The notes under the pieces were generated by a model. That model worked only from the letters and a program-made list of their open reading frames with translations, searched no databases and had not been told where the DNA came from. Position numbers and translations under genes: made by a program. A stretch of 64,000 nt of DNA from Arachnopeziza araneosa. Lineage: Eukaryota > Ascomycota > Leotiomycetes > Helotiales > Arachnopezizaceae. Positions 54,263-64,000 of this stretch are shown here, one piece after another. Positions within the stretch are counted from its first letter, which is position 1, and every line of letters starts with the position of its first letter. The DNA lies in contig QYAI01000125.1 in assembly GCA_003988855.1 (NCBI GenBank), positions 1 through 64,000 on the forward strand, written 5' to 3'.

Positions 54263-57200
54263 AACCCGAAGAGAATGGAATGCGGGAAATGGGCGTTATG
54301 TATAAAACCACTCTCGAGCGGCTTGCGTTGCCCTGACCTCTTTTTGGGAGACAGCTGCCAACAAAGTCAGCTACTTTCCAGGACGGCTACGTTTTTCCCT
54401 ACTGTACCAACAAATTCAAAAATATCCAACATCTCAAACATGGACGAGTTTAATGAAAAAATACACAATTTTGATCTGCAACGAAATGATCTGCGTAGCT
54501 TCTACATGACTACAATATCCCGAGCCATAAAGTTGCTTGCTTCCTGATACTTTCTATACTTCCGTTCAGCCAAACTTCTCTCCGAGTGAAGTACAGTTGT
54601 CAGCCGGGTTGCCAGCATGAACTTCAAAAATATAGCAAGAAGCTACTCTTAAGCCGTATATTGGATTTCCCAAAGCTACAAAGTTCTAGAACCCCTATGG
54701 AGAATGCAATATTATGGTGGTTGATGAAATCCAAGTCCAAGGGTGTTACAAAGATTGTACTGACATATTGTAAACCATTCTCATAACTATTGACTGACTT
54801 GGGGCACATCCCATGTCACTCGACAAACAATCTCTCATTTTCGTTAGCACAACTGTTTTCTTTTCCTTCGCTCGAATGGCTATCACATCCACTCCCTTGA
54901 CATTCGCGATCCTCGATCCTCGAATTCCCTGGGGAACGAAAGGATCATGGCAGTAAAATCAGATGTATGTTTGATGCCATATCCACCCCTCGAGCTATTC
55001 AATCAATGTCCCCACCTTCCTTAGAGAAGCCACAGCTCTGCCACTTTTTCACATTCAGCTCCTGCTCTGCTCACCAAACTAATCGATGGAATAAAAAGAC
55101 GTCGTCGTTGGTCTTTCTTTTTGTCGTAATACACAAACATTGAACACTCTCTTGTGCAAAATATCAATAGATTCATGCAAACCTGACTGATATGTAATTT
55201 AGACTTTTATGCTTCTTAGAAAGATGGAAGCTTAGTTGGGATCACGAATCAAAACTTCGATAACAACTTTGAGGGGTCAATGCAAGGCTGACCCTGGGGA
55301 CAAGATTGGCCCAATTCCATGAACAATCATCGGTGTGAACTTGATGTCAGAGGCGATTTTGGGAACGAGCCCGCATTTGAGCTGTGATCAATGAGTGCCT
55401 CCTATTATGCAAGACATGGACAGGCTACCATGTCATCTTCGGTCGAAACAATGGAAACCCCACCCAAGGTAGAAATGTCCCAAAAAGAGGCAGTGAACAC
55501 GATGTCTTGAAATTTTGTTGCCAAAAGAGATTTGGTGGATCTTCATCACGCATTGCGGGTATTCTTTCTCCCTCTCTCTTTCTTGCAAGAGGTCAACGCA
55601 GAATCATCTTTGAGGCTGTTCATTCAGCTTTTCAGGAGGATTGCTTTCTCTTAATATTCCAACAGCTTGAATTCTGCAGATCTGCCATGAGCGAGGAGCA
55701 TGGCATCAAATCGCATCCCAAAATAGCACTCTCGAGTCTGAGGAAACGAGATGCCCCACCGGCAGATCAGCATTGCAGAGTCGTTCGACTTAGTCTGAGC
55801 ACTTGACGTCAGAAACGAGTCGAGGACAGCGACTTTCGTTTCGAAACCAAATGTTCTCAGTCACCCCATGGCACGTGCAATGCAGAAATCATTGGCAGAT
55901 GCAGATGGGTTGTGGATTAGTCTTCGATGGAAACTTTAAAGAGATTTTGTATCACGATGGTGAACACTGATTTGCAGCCCTAGGCCGAGTTTGGTCTCCT
56001 TTCCCCAAACCCAAATGGTTCTCCAGCAGCCCGGAATCACATCTAGATCTTGACAGCGGCAAAATCATTTCGGAGATCGGATCTGATGATTAGGGTTCTT
56101 ACTGCCTTTCCACCAGAAGACGGCCAATTTCGTTTCAGCAGCAATGGCACGTCCCAGATGCTCATCTCGTTATCAGATGGAAGGAGACTTCCGCCAGGCG
56201 GCTCTTGTGTCTTATTGTGAATACACAAAATATGTGGCCTTAAAACGCTGCAGTGACTTTGAGACATGAGAACGAAGCTCAAATAGGAGATATTTTATAC
56301 CTCTCTCAGTGATTCGGTCGTTGAAAGTACGCCATCTCTTGGTCACTACTGCAACGCACAGCAGAGTCCCGGACCAGATACTGTCTTTCCGACAGCCACC
56401 ATCGTCGAACGCGGGAGATCAATCCTGGAATCTTCCACCCACGTGGCGTTTGTTTCGAACTCTCTTATTAGGGCCTTCGACTGAGGTCAACCTTTTCTCT
56501 AGAAGAGTAGTAGTCAAAGAGCTAGTTTGGCCTTGTGGATTGCCCCCACCGCGGAAACGACGAGAACAGACCAAGAATTCTGGATGAACCACTAGGAAAC
56601 CCAACCATGCTTTCTGGAAAAGTACCCAATTTCCGGGATGAAGTAGCTCAAAATAAGGTGAAAGACCCAAAACTTATTTCGCGTAATAGCACTTGGTGGA
56701 ATCTACATTTGATGTTAATTTTCAGACTTTATGAGGGTGGCAAAGATCTAAATGCCATGATCCAGGTGATCTTTCATAGCGCCAAGCCATACTCTTGCGC
56801 GGCGCCACCTGAAAAGGCAGTTCAAAATGCGTGGTCACACTACTGGGAAGGTGAGTCTCACAATGCAGGTTACTGTCTCTCCAGTTCTCGTGCATTCTTA
56901 GATCTACCAGTAGTGGCTGAACATTGGAAGTAGATCGGCCTAAGCTAAGAGAGGATTGATAACATCAAGCTTCTTTCAAGACATCCTAAGTTAGTCTCTC
57001 CATCTTATCAGTGGTTTACTAAGCAACGACAGCTCAGGCCATCGTACCCCTAGCCGAGAGTTTCTGCCGATCCGCAAAAGACTTGGCGACATCATTAGAG
57101 TTGAATAAACTAACGACGCAGGATGCCAGGATGCCTTCAGACCACTTTTCAGCCCCATAAGCCTCCGAACTGATATCTATGCGTCTGTCAATACTTCCCT

Positions 57201-57489
57201 GCTCAATCTACCGGGTTTTGACCGCCATCAGAAGATATCCACGGAACGGAGGCAGTCCCGTAATGTACCTGCCTACTCCGAGAACTTCCCCGCCCATCAT
57301 GTGTGTGGAAGGATTTCTACAAAGAGTTGTGCTACCGAATACCATACCGTGTCTTACCATTGGATGGGCCATGGAGCCAGGTTTCCACAGTACGCTTGAG
57401 CCTTTTGGTAAGTACGGACTAGATTTGGCTTTTTATATCAACAGTAAAGTTGATGCTTTTACAGGGTGGAGCTGGAGACTAATCGAGAC
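54263..57489. other. 3.2-kb region without recognisable gene
   Basis: Plus frames at 55384-55806 (140 codons) and 56535-56933 (132 codons) are the longest and match no family I know. Both overlap minus frames and lack gene-like context. I list none as genes. The right end may include lost 5' sequence of the laccase gene. Confidence 0.45.
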
Positions 57490-59152
57490 ATAGGCGGGTA
57501 CCTCAGCATCGTTACTGGTGCACTCACCTTCATAGCTGCTCTCACATCACGGCAGCAGAATGGGTGAGTACGTTTCATCTCAAACCACAGCACGGTTGTC
57601 ATGATCAAACCGGAGCAGAGATGGACGCGTCTAACATTAAAAAAGCGCTTCTCTTTTAGGCACTCTCCATGCACCTACGTACCCCAAATTTTTGTCAAAT
57701 AATCCCCTGCCATATGGATTTCCATGGGGAAGTCTCACTGCCAAAGCGAACAATCCTTACAATTCTGCCCCTAACACTGGCGTCTTCCGGACATATAATT
57801 TCACAATCACTCGGGGTATTATTGCCCCTGACGGTTACCAAAAGTCGGTTATCTTAATCAACGACGCCTTCCCTGGTCCCACCATCGAAGCGAATTGGGG
57901 AGACACAATTCAAGTATATGTTCAAAATCAGATCACAAATCCTGAGGAAGGTGTTTCCTTTCACTGGCACGGCTTGCGCCAAGCAAAAACGCCTTGGTAT
58001 GATGGTGTACCTGGAGTACAGCAATGCCCCATCACACCAGGTTCTGGCTTCACCTACTCATTTCAAACCGATCTCTACGGTTCTTCATGGTATCATTCTC
58101 ATTTTTCAGGTCAATATGCAGGCAAGTAGAAGTTCCTCTGTTTCTTACTGCAGTTCTCTAACTCACGGCAGATGGGCTTCTGGGTCCAATGATTATCCAT
58201 GGCCCAGGCAATACCAACTATGATATTGATCTTGGCCCTGTATTCCTGACTGATTACTATCACACCCCATATTTCCAAATTGTTGAGTCTGTCCTCCAGC
58301 CGTTGCAAGATGGAGGCAATCCAGCTCCCGCTTCTGACAACAACCTCATTAACGGCAAAATGAACTTTGACTGTTCGACAGTCGCCACTGGTGATACCAC
58401 CAAATGCACAAACAATGCTGGAATTTCTCAATTCAATTTCACTAATGGAAAGACCCATCGTTTGAGATTAATCAATGGTGGAGCCGAAGGTCTCCAAAGA
58501 TTTAGCATCGATGGCCACAAGCTCACTGTAATTGCCAATGATTTTGTTCCAGTTGTATGTAATTATTCTTTGTCCTTGATCAACATTTAATAGCCAGTAG
58601 CAACCTTACACCACAGACGTTGTTACCTTCGGAATCGGTCAGCGTACTGATGTTCTTGTTACTGCCGACCAAGGATCACCAACTTCTGCCTTCTGGATGC
58701 GTTCCAACATTTCCAGCATCTGCTCAATCTCCAAACGGGGCAACGCTCTCGCAGCAGTCTATTATAACGGAGCTGACACAACCAAGCTGCCGACCTCTAC
58801 TCCCTGGAACGTTCCTGATCCAGGAACGTGCTCTAACGACGACCTCTCCCTCAATGTGCCCTACTATCCCATGCAAGCTGCTACTCCTTCCACAACTAAG
58901 CACTTGGATGTCAACTTTCTCATCAACGATACGGGATATTTTCTTTGGACACTAGATGATACAAGTTTCAGGGGCAATTATAACCACCCCGTCCTCCAGT
59001 TTAATGCCGATAACCCAGGTGTCTGGCCATTCCATTGCCATATCGCTTGGCACGTTGGTGCGGGCTTGTACGCCAATCTCTTGGTTCAGCCTATTTTTAT
59101 TGCGAAGGAAACCCCAATCCCATATGTTATGCAGCAGACTTGCGTGGATTGA
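57490..59152 (+). pseudogene. Laccase (multicopper oxidase) lacking copper motif L3 and a start codon
   Basis: Best model: 57490-57563, 57646-58121, 58172-58554 and 58601-59152 (495 codons including stop). The first exon reads like a signal peptide (GGYLSIVTGALTFIAALTS), but its first codon is ATA, with an in-frame stop upstream and no ATG between. Copper motif L1 is HWHGLRQ (His131, His133), L2 HSHFSGQY (His175, His177) and L4 HCHIAWHVGAGL (456-467). L3, the HPxHxH motif of the third cupredoxin domain, is absent: the sequence jumps from FRGNYNHPVL straight to QFNADNPGVWPFHCH, an in-frame loss of roughly 80-90 codons at about 58990. Intron 2 uses a GC donor (GCAAGT). Without L3 the type 1 and trinuclear copper sites cannot form normally. 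Laccases oxidise phenols outside the cell. Confidence 0.85.
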
Positions 59153-59797
59153 CAGTCGTGGACGAACAAGGACGTGGACGAACAAGGACGTGGACGATCA
59201 GATCGACAGCGGTTTGAAGATGATATAAAGATAATGCGCAAGGCTTAAATCACAGCGTATTCTTAATTTGTTTATTTCTTGGGTTCTATGGTGCGCTCTA
59301 GGTGAGTTTCTCTTTTGGGTCTATGATGTGCTCTCGACGAGTTTCTTCCTTTGGATCTATTATTTGAGGTAGATGGGTGGGAAGTCAAAGAAGGTGGCGT
59401 TTGGGAGACGGATGAATTAGAGGGGCCAAGTTTGTAAAATCAATGTTTATAGATAGTTGTAAATATAAATTTTCGCTGTTTCTTCAAGACAATCCTGCTT
59501 TATTCATAAAATTTCCTTGGTGAGTTGACGTGACCACGAATACTCCTGAAGGAATCAACCACGACTGGGTCAAAAGTCTATCTGTTCTCTTTCCACGAAA
59601 TATATGACAGCCTTACTGTTAGAAACGACAAGTGTCTTCATCAGAGAGCGCATCTCATTGGGCAGGTATATTGGTACCTACTCGGCGTCACGGGTCACGT
59701 GGACAGCAGGCAGTTGTCGCTGGAGCCTGGCCGTCGACTTATTAACCTCTGAGCCCAGCACCTCGGAAACCCAAAATGACCACCGAAGAGCACCAAG
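59153..59797. other. Intergenic region; short tandem repeat after laccase stop
   Basis: At 59158-59203 GTGGACGAACAAGGAC occurs two to three times in tandem, just past the laccase stop. The rest shows no gene. Confidence 0.5.
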
Positions 59798-59908
59798 ATG
59801 GACACGACCGACACTTTCGAATGGATCCACGACTGCGACATCGGAGAAGATTTCACCGTCGTGCCTACCCTGAAGCAAGACCTCCTCTTCCGCCTCGCCA
59901 ACACCAGC

Positions 59909-59941
<33 letters not shown>

Positions 59942-61018
59942 AACAACAGCCAACTCCCACCACTGCCCGCCTCGCAGGTTGAGCTATCCGCCTCTCTGTT
60001 CGAGATCAATCTCCACTCGGGAAATCATGATTCGTCGAATCTGACGCCGGATTCCCTCCAGAATCTCGCTCTGATGATCGAGAGATCAGCGGCTGATGGG
60101 CGAGCTTTCCTGGTGGGATCGCTCCTTGATTTCGGCAACGAGCATGATGTACCTTATGAGCGACTCATCAGCTCCACCACTGTGAGTGCCGCTATTCAAG
60201 GGGCGCATCTCGCTGTCCTGAGAGAGATGTACTACGTGATGCCTGAGTTCGTGTCCATGGATCTCGGCAATGGCATCACGCCTCTCCGGGATGTGATTTA
60301 TCGGGGGATCGATGAACTACCGGTGCCGCTGCAAGATGATGCTATCACGCGGTACAACAAGCGCTATGTACCTATCGTGGAGTTCTTCCTTCAGAGCGGA
60401 GCCAATCCTAATCATTGCCGCTGGAACGAAACGTCGTATCTGAATACGGCGGCTGGGAAATCCTGTCTGGAGATTGTGGAGTTGCTGCTGAAATATGGAG
60501 CGAAGATTGAGGGGTCTAGAGCTGTGCATGCCGCTGCGTTGAATGGACGTGTGGATGTCCTGGAGGTGTTGGTACGACGGGGTGCCGATGTTGATGAGAG
60601 GGCTATTTATGCTTTTCGTCGACTATTAGAGACACCTCTGCATGTGGCAGTCAAAGCGCAGCAGGAGGAAGTGGTGAGATGGCTGTTAGATCATGGAGCT
60701 TCCACAGAGATTAAGGATGTGGAGGGAAAGACGGCGCTCGATCTTTTAGATGAGGATGCGCTCCGGGTGAGGAAGATGGGTGTTGTCTTAAGAGAAACGG
60801 AAGTTCAAGGTGTTTGCGAAGAAGGCTCTGCTGGGAAATGTGGCGAACACGATCTTACAGATGAGCAATGGCTCGCAACTGTTGATGCTGAGGATATCCC
60901 TGACGCTGTTGCTAGTCGAGTCGAGGCACGGAAAAAGAGACGAGAGCAGAACCGACTTCGAAAGCTGGATGAGACTCAGAATTATATGAGAAGCTTTGAA
61001 ACTCCAATAGAGGGTTAG
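59798..61018 (+). CDS. Ankyrin-repeat protein with polyasparagine tract
   Basis: Intronless frame of 406 residues, ATG at 59798. Residues 38-50 are a run of 13 Asn coded by AAC/AAT repeats. Four ankyrin repeats occupy roughly 195-325: YVPIVEFFLQSGANPNH, GKSCLEIVELLLKYGAKIEG, SRAVHAAALNGRVDVLEVLV and TPLHVAVKAQQEEVVRWLLD, followed by GKTALDLL. The C-terminus is charged (VEARKKRREQNRLRKLDE), likely helical. Soluble; probably a protein-interaction module. Such small ankyrin proteins are numerous and fast-evolving in Leotiomycetes. The polyN length is likely variable between strains. Confidence 0.8.
59906..59948 (+). repeat. (AAC)n coding microsatellite
   Basis: AAC units with one AAT, coding for polyasparagine in the ankyrin gene. 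Confidence 0.9.
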
Positions 61019-61162
61019 AGAAGGGTTTGTACGCTGAGTGATATAAAAGGAGGTAGCAAAATACATACCGTTCGAACTTTGTGAATAAATACTGGAGTAA
61101 AGGGTCAAGATCATTGAAATTTGAGCGGAGATTTCACAAAAAGGAAACTGAGCCACAGACCA

Positions 61163-61595
61163 TCACAACTGGCTCAAAACCACTAAACCAGGAATTCCCC
61201 ACGTCGGTAACAACGGTAAATACCAACCCTTTCCCAGATACCCAAGTCCAGTCACAAAATTGTGAGCCACAAACCACCCGAGCAGAGCCTTGTCATATGT
61301 TCCATTGACACCATATCTCGCCCACTTGGCCTGCAATATCGCTATCATCATTCATCAACAATCAAACTCAAGTAAAAAAGGAGGTCAACGCACCCATGGT
61401 GACCCAACTGGCAGATAAATTCAGCAACCCAGTCTTTGTTGAAAACTTGAGCGCTTCTTGGGACCCCAGGGAGTCGTTCAGGAGGGGAAAGAGCTGTCGG
61501 ACGCTGATCACGGTATGCGTGCATACTGAGAAGATGCTGAGGCCGATGGAAGCGTAGAGGATGTTACGGGAAGCGAGGGGGGAGAAGAGCGCCAT
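61163..61595 (-). CDS. Small membrane protein, unknown function
   Basis: Exons 61595-61394 and 61341-61163 (intron 52 bp, GTGCGT..ATAG, phase 1) give 126 residues from the ATG at 61595 (MALFSPLASRN). Predicted membrane segments: ILYASIGLSIFSVCTHTVIS, NLSASWVTMGAILQ (across the splice joint) and LLGWFVAHNFVTGLGYL, followed by LPTWGIPGLVVLSQL. No signal peptide cleavage site or domain recognised. The in-frame joint and good splice sites make it a convincing gene. Head-to-head spacing to the sirtuin gene leaves about 1.3 kb of shared upstream sequence. Confidence 0.7.
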
Positions 61596-62935
61596 GGTGA
61601 TCAAGCCAATTATGTAAATGAGATGAAGAGCGAGAAAGTGAATGATGATGAGATGGGTGAGAATGATGGGGTTTTGAATAGACGACAGAGGTAGAAAGTT
61701 AAGTCTCGGGTTAACTCATTATGGGTTGGAGGGGAGTTGGTGCGGTCGCTGATCACCCCGATTGCTTACTCTCGGGTGGATTCGGAGGAGAAGTAGCGGG
61801 ATTGAAGTAGAGCGGTTCGCTTAAACAAACACAGAAAAGCATCTTTTATGAAAGATGTTTGACATCGGTTGACATTATTTCATTCTACGGATTTGACCGA
61901 GGGTAGGGGCGCCATGAGTAAATATTTTGAGAATATTCTTCTGCTCAAAACGGGGCCATTCGGGGTATTTTGGTAGCTGTTTACACTTTACTCGTGTGTC
62001 GCCTTAAGGAGCGGATCTTTTTTACCCCTGATGGAATTTCCTCGGGGACTGTACATGGTAGTTTCGTGTATATATGACCTTGATCAAATTTCGTTGGAAG
62101 TTCAATATCAAACTGTTAGATATTGCATTGCATGACGTAACTACCTTTCCTAACTATCCACAGTCAAGTAACTCTTATCTGTCTCGTCAAATCTAAAAAC
62201 ACCTGCCCGGTATATCTCTTTCTTAGTAGGTAATATTTGCTTGCTTAATGACCTAAGACTTTATCATTGTGCCATCCTAGAGGAAGATCTACTCTCGGAC
62301 GAGGTATTAATATCAGAAACCTCTCCCAGAGGAAACTCTCACGTACAAATTGCCGAGAAAGGCCACCCTGCTTTTTCAGTAGCCCAATTTGTAAAGGTGG
62401 CTTTTGCTACATAGAGCGATGGGCGTCGTTGTAGCTAACTTAAGCCTTGTAGTTGCTTACGTATGATCCAGACCCCAGTCTAGAGAGCATGAGCACTTTT
62501 GTGTGGCGTATATCTGAGAACACTAGCGGCTCACTATCGGGACATGGCACTAAAAATTCTCCATGATTTGCTTTGTTTTTTGTTAAGACAATGTGATCCA
62601 AGTCACTGCGTCGAAGCTGAGACGACAAGAACAAACAAGCTGCTTAATCAGCAAATTAGTAGCAAAACCTGCAGGCATGGGTTTCAATTCTGGTGCCTGA
62701 CCAACAAGGCGACAACTCGCCGCATGACGCATTCGCTCGGCTTCCAGAGAAAGGTTCAATCTGATGTCTACCAGGCTACACCCAAACTGGACTCTTAAAT
62801 ATCCTACTCTGCACAAGAACACTTTCATTCTATCCCCACGGAAATAGCAATCAGATCGTACTGTACACGACCGCAAACATTGGCCGTCGCCGCCGACCAC
62901 GCCACAGCCGTATCAAAGGCTCGTGCCGCAGCAAG
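61596..62935. other. Divergent upstream region of the small membrane protein and sirtuin genes
   Basis: No gene-like frame; short frames at 62499-62798 and 62583-62900 overlap antisense and lack motifs. Confidence 0.5.
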
Positions 62936-64000
62936 ATGGGGAACGAGCAGTCGCAAATCGACCCTGACATCCCACCCCACACTCTCAAATCACGCTCTGT
63001 CGAAGGCGTTGCAAAGTTTCTTCAAGATGGATCACGCAAACGCGTCGTTGTGATGACCGGAGCTGGTATCTCGACCTCAGCTGGTATCCCAGATTTCAGG
63101 TCACCTGACACCGGACTGTACGCCAATCTTGCGCGGCTGAATCTACCGCATGCCGAAGCTGTATTCGATATCTCGTACTTTAGACAGAATCCCAACCCCT
63201 TCTATGTCCTAGCAAAGGAGTTGTATCCCGGAAAATTCTACCCCACCATAGCACACTCGTTTGTCGCACTATTGGCTAAGAAGTCACTCTTGATGATGCT
63301 GTTTACGCAGAATATCGATACCTTGGAGTCGAGAGCTGGTGTTCCGAAGGAGAGAATTATCGAAGCTCATGGTAGCTTTGCGACACAGCGCTGTATTGAG
63401 TGCCGCACCGAGTATCCAGATGATTTAATGAGGAAAGCAGTCGAGGCTGGGGAAGTACCACTCTGTCTCGTTCCCCAATGCAACGGATTGGTGAAGCCTG
63501 ACATTGTCTTTTTTGGAGAGAGCCTTCCAGAATCCTTTCACTCCAATACCCATATCCCATCAATGGCCGATTTAGTCATTGTGATGGGAACGAGCTTAAG
63601 CGTTCATCCTTTTGCATCACTACCACAAATGGCGGGACCTGATGTTCCACGCCTCTTAATTAACAAGGAGCGCGTTGGAGATTTCGGGACGAGGCTGGAC
63701 GATGTGATACTCCTGGATGACTGTGATGCTGGTGTAAGGAAGCTAGCTGATGCTTTAGGATGGAGGGATGAGCTCGAGGAGATGTGGTATGAAACTAGTG
63801 GAAAGCACAAGGAGAAGGAAGCTGCGAAAATATCTGATGCGAGGAGAGGCATGACAAAAGATGAGCAATTAGAAGCTGAGATTCAGAAATTGACCGCAGA
63901 GGTCGACGCTTCGCTTAAGATTTCGAAGGAGCATACCGACCGAGTGGCAAACCATTTGAACACAGCTTCCACCAATGAGCCGAGTTCTGTGGCCATTTCA
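62936..64000 (+). CDS. hst2: NAD-dependent protein deacetylase, Hst2/SIRT2 type (3' end outside window)
   Basis: Open from the ATG at 62936 to the window edge (355 codons so far). Sirtuin core: VVVMTGAGISTSAGIPDFRS (NAD binding, about 37-56), FTQNIDTLES, catalytic His145 in EAHGSFATQ, zinc ligands Cys153, Cys156, Cys177 and Cys182 (CIEC, CLVPQC), and DIVFFGESLPESF, VIVMGTSLSVHPF, RLLINKERVG. The MGNEQS start followed by a short lead is like yeast Hst2 and human SIRT2, mainly cytoplasmic deacetylases that shuttle to the nucleus. The visible C-terminal extension (KDEQLEAEIQKLTAEVDASL) is helical and family-typical. No intron is needed up to the edge. Intact as far as seen. Confidence 0.9.
   Translation, partial: MGNEQSQIDPDIPPHTLKSRSVEGVAKFLQDGSRKRVVVMTGAGISTSAGIPDFRSPDTGLYANLARLNLPHAEAVFDISYFRQNPNPFYVLAKELYPGKFYPTIAHSFVALLAKKSLLMMLFTQNIDTLESRAGVPKERIIEAHGSFATQRCIECRTEYPDDLMRKAVEAGEVPLCLVPQCNGLVKPDIVFFGESLPESFHSNTHIPSMADLVIVMGTSLSVHPFASLPQMAGPDVPRLLINKERVGDFGTRLDDVILLDDCDAGVRKLADALGWRDELEEMWYETSGKHKEKEAAKISDARRGMTKDEQLEAEIQKLTAEVDASLKISKEHTDRVANHLNTASTNEPSSVAIS

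Noticed and set aside
55384..56933. Two plus frames of 140 and 132 codons
   Set aside because: No recognisable motif, antisense frames of similar length, no splice-compatible neighbours; not enough to call genes.
25152..59152. Possible lignocellulose gene cluster (cellobiose dehydrogenase and laccase)
   Set aside because: The two are 30 kb apart with many unrelated housekeeping genes between, and the laccase is damaged.
1..64000. Secondary-metabolite cluster, CRISPR array, viral or rRNA sequence
   Set aside because: No PKS, NRPS or terpene-synthase motifs, no spacer-repeat structure and no viral or rRNA signatures seen on either strand.

Overview
The window is nuclear DNA of a filamentous ascomycete (Pezizomycotina). 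Introns are short (about 42-103 bp) with GT..AG ends. The gene content is typically fungal: a CFEM/Pth11-type receptor, a HET-domain gene, a STAND N-terminal domain, a Zn2Cys6 regulator, cellobiose dehydrogenase, laccase and a PRO45/HAM-4-like STRIPAK protein. The style of the TPR and HET genes suggests Leotiomycetes (Helotiales), but that placement is inference.

Left part (1-13 kb) is a decayed, repeat-rich block. It holds a TPR gene made of 126-bp repeats and broken by one stop; a heavily mutated Fot1/pogo transposon on the minus strand (about 1572-4076) that was hit by three separate LTR elements, each now a solo LTR with a target-site duplication; and a second, nearly full pogo copy on the plus strand (5597-7420). 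It also holds a short inverted-repeat element end at about 5 kb that recurs at 11.7 kb, a living alpha/beta hydrolase gene (8520-9484), a multiply frameshifted C2H2 gene and a decayed gene with a roughly 98-bp internal duplication.

Middle part (14-28 kb): an intronless SUMO-like gene with a long tail behind the diglycine, an unknown gene that runs into 18-bp tandem repeats, a six-exon CFEM-containing Pth11-like receptor, a truncated STAND/NACHT N-terminal gene, and a five-exon secreted cellobiose dehydrogenase beside a beta-galactosidase fragment.

Right part (31-64 kb) is mostly intact and conserved. It carries a membrane protein, a HET gene split by one stop, a cystathionine gamma-synthase-like enzyme, a pyridoxamine-oxidase-like flavoprotein, an LRR protein, a YbjQ-family protein, a Zn2Cys6 factor, a PRO45/HAM-4/Far10 FHA protein, a five-exon Mgr2 homologue, a laccase that lost its third copper motif, an ankyrin protein, a small membrane protein and an Hst2-type sirtuin that leaves the window.

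A recurring theme is single C-to-T (or complementary G-to-A) changes in CpA context that make stops or could have destroyed a start. This pattern is expected of repeat-induced point mutation (RIP) and is strongest in the pogo relict. I see no coherent new gene system. The most unusual items are the damaged laccase, the nested solo LTRs, the tailed SUMO-like gene and the split HET gene.
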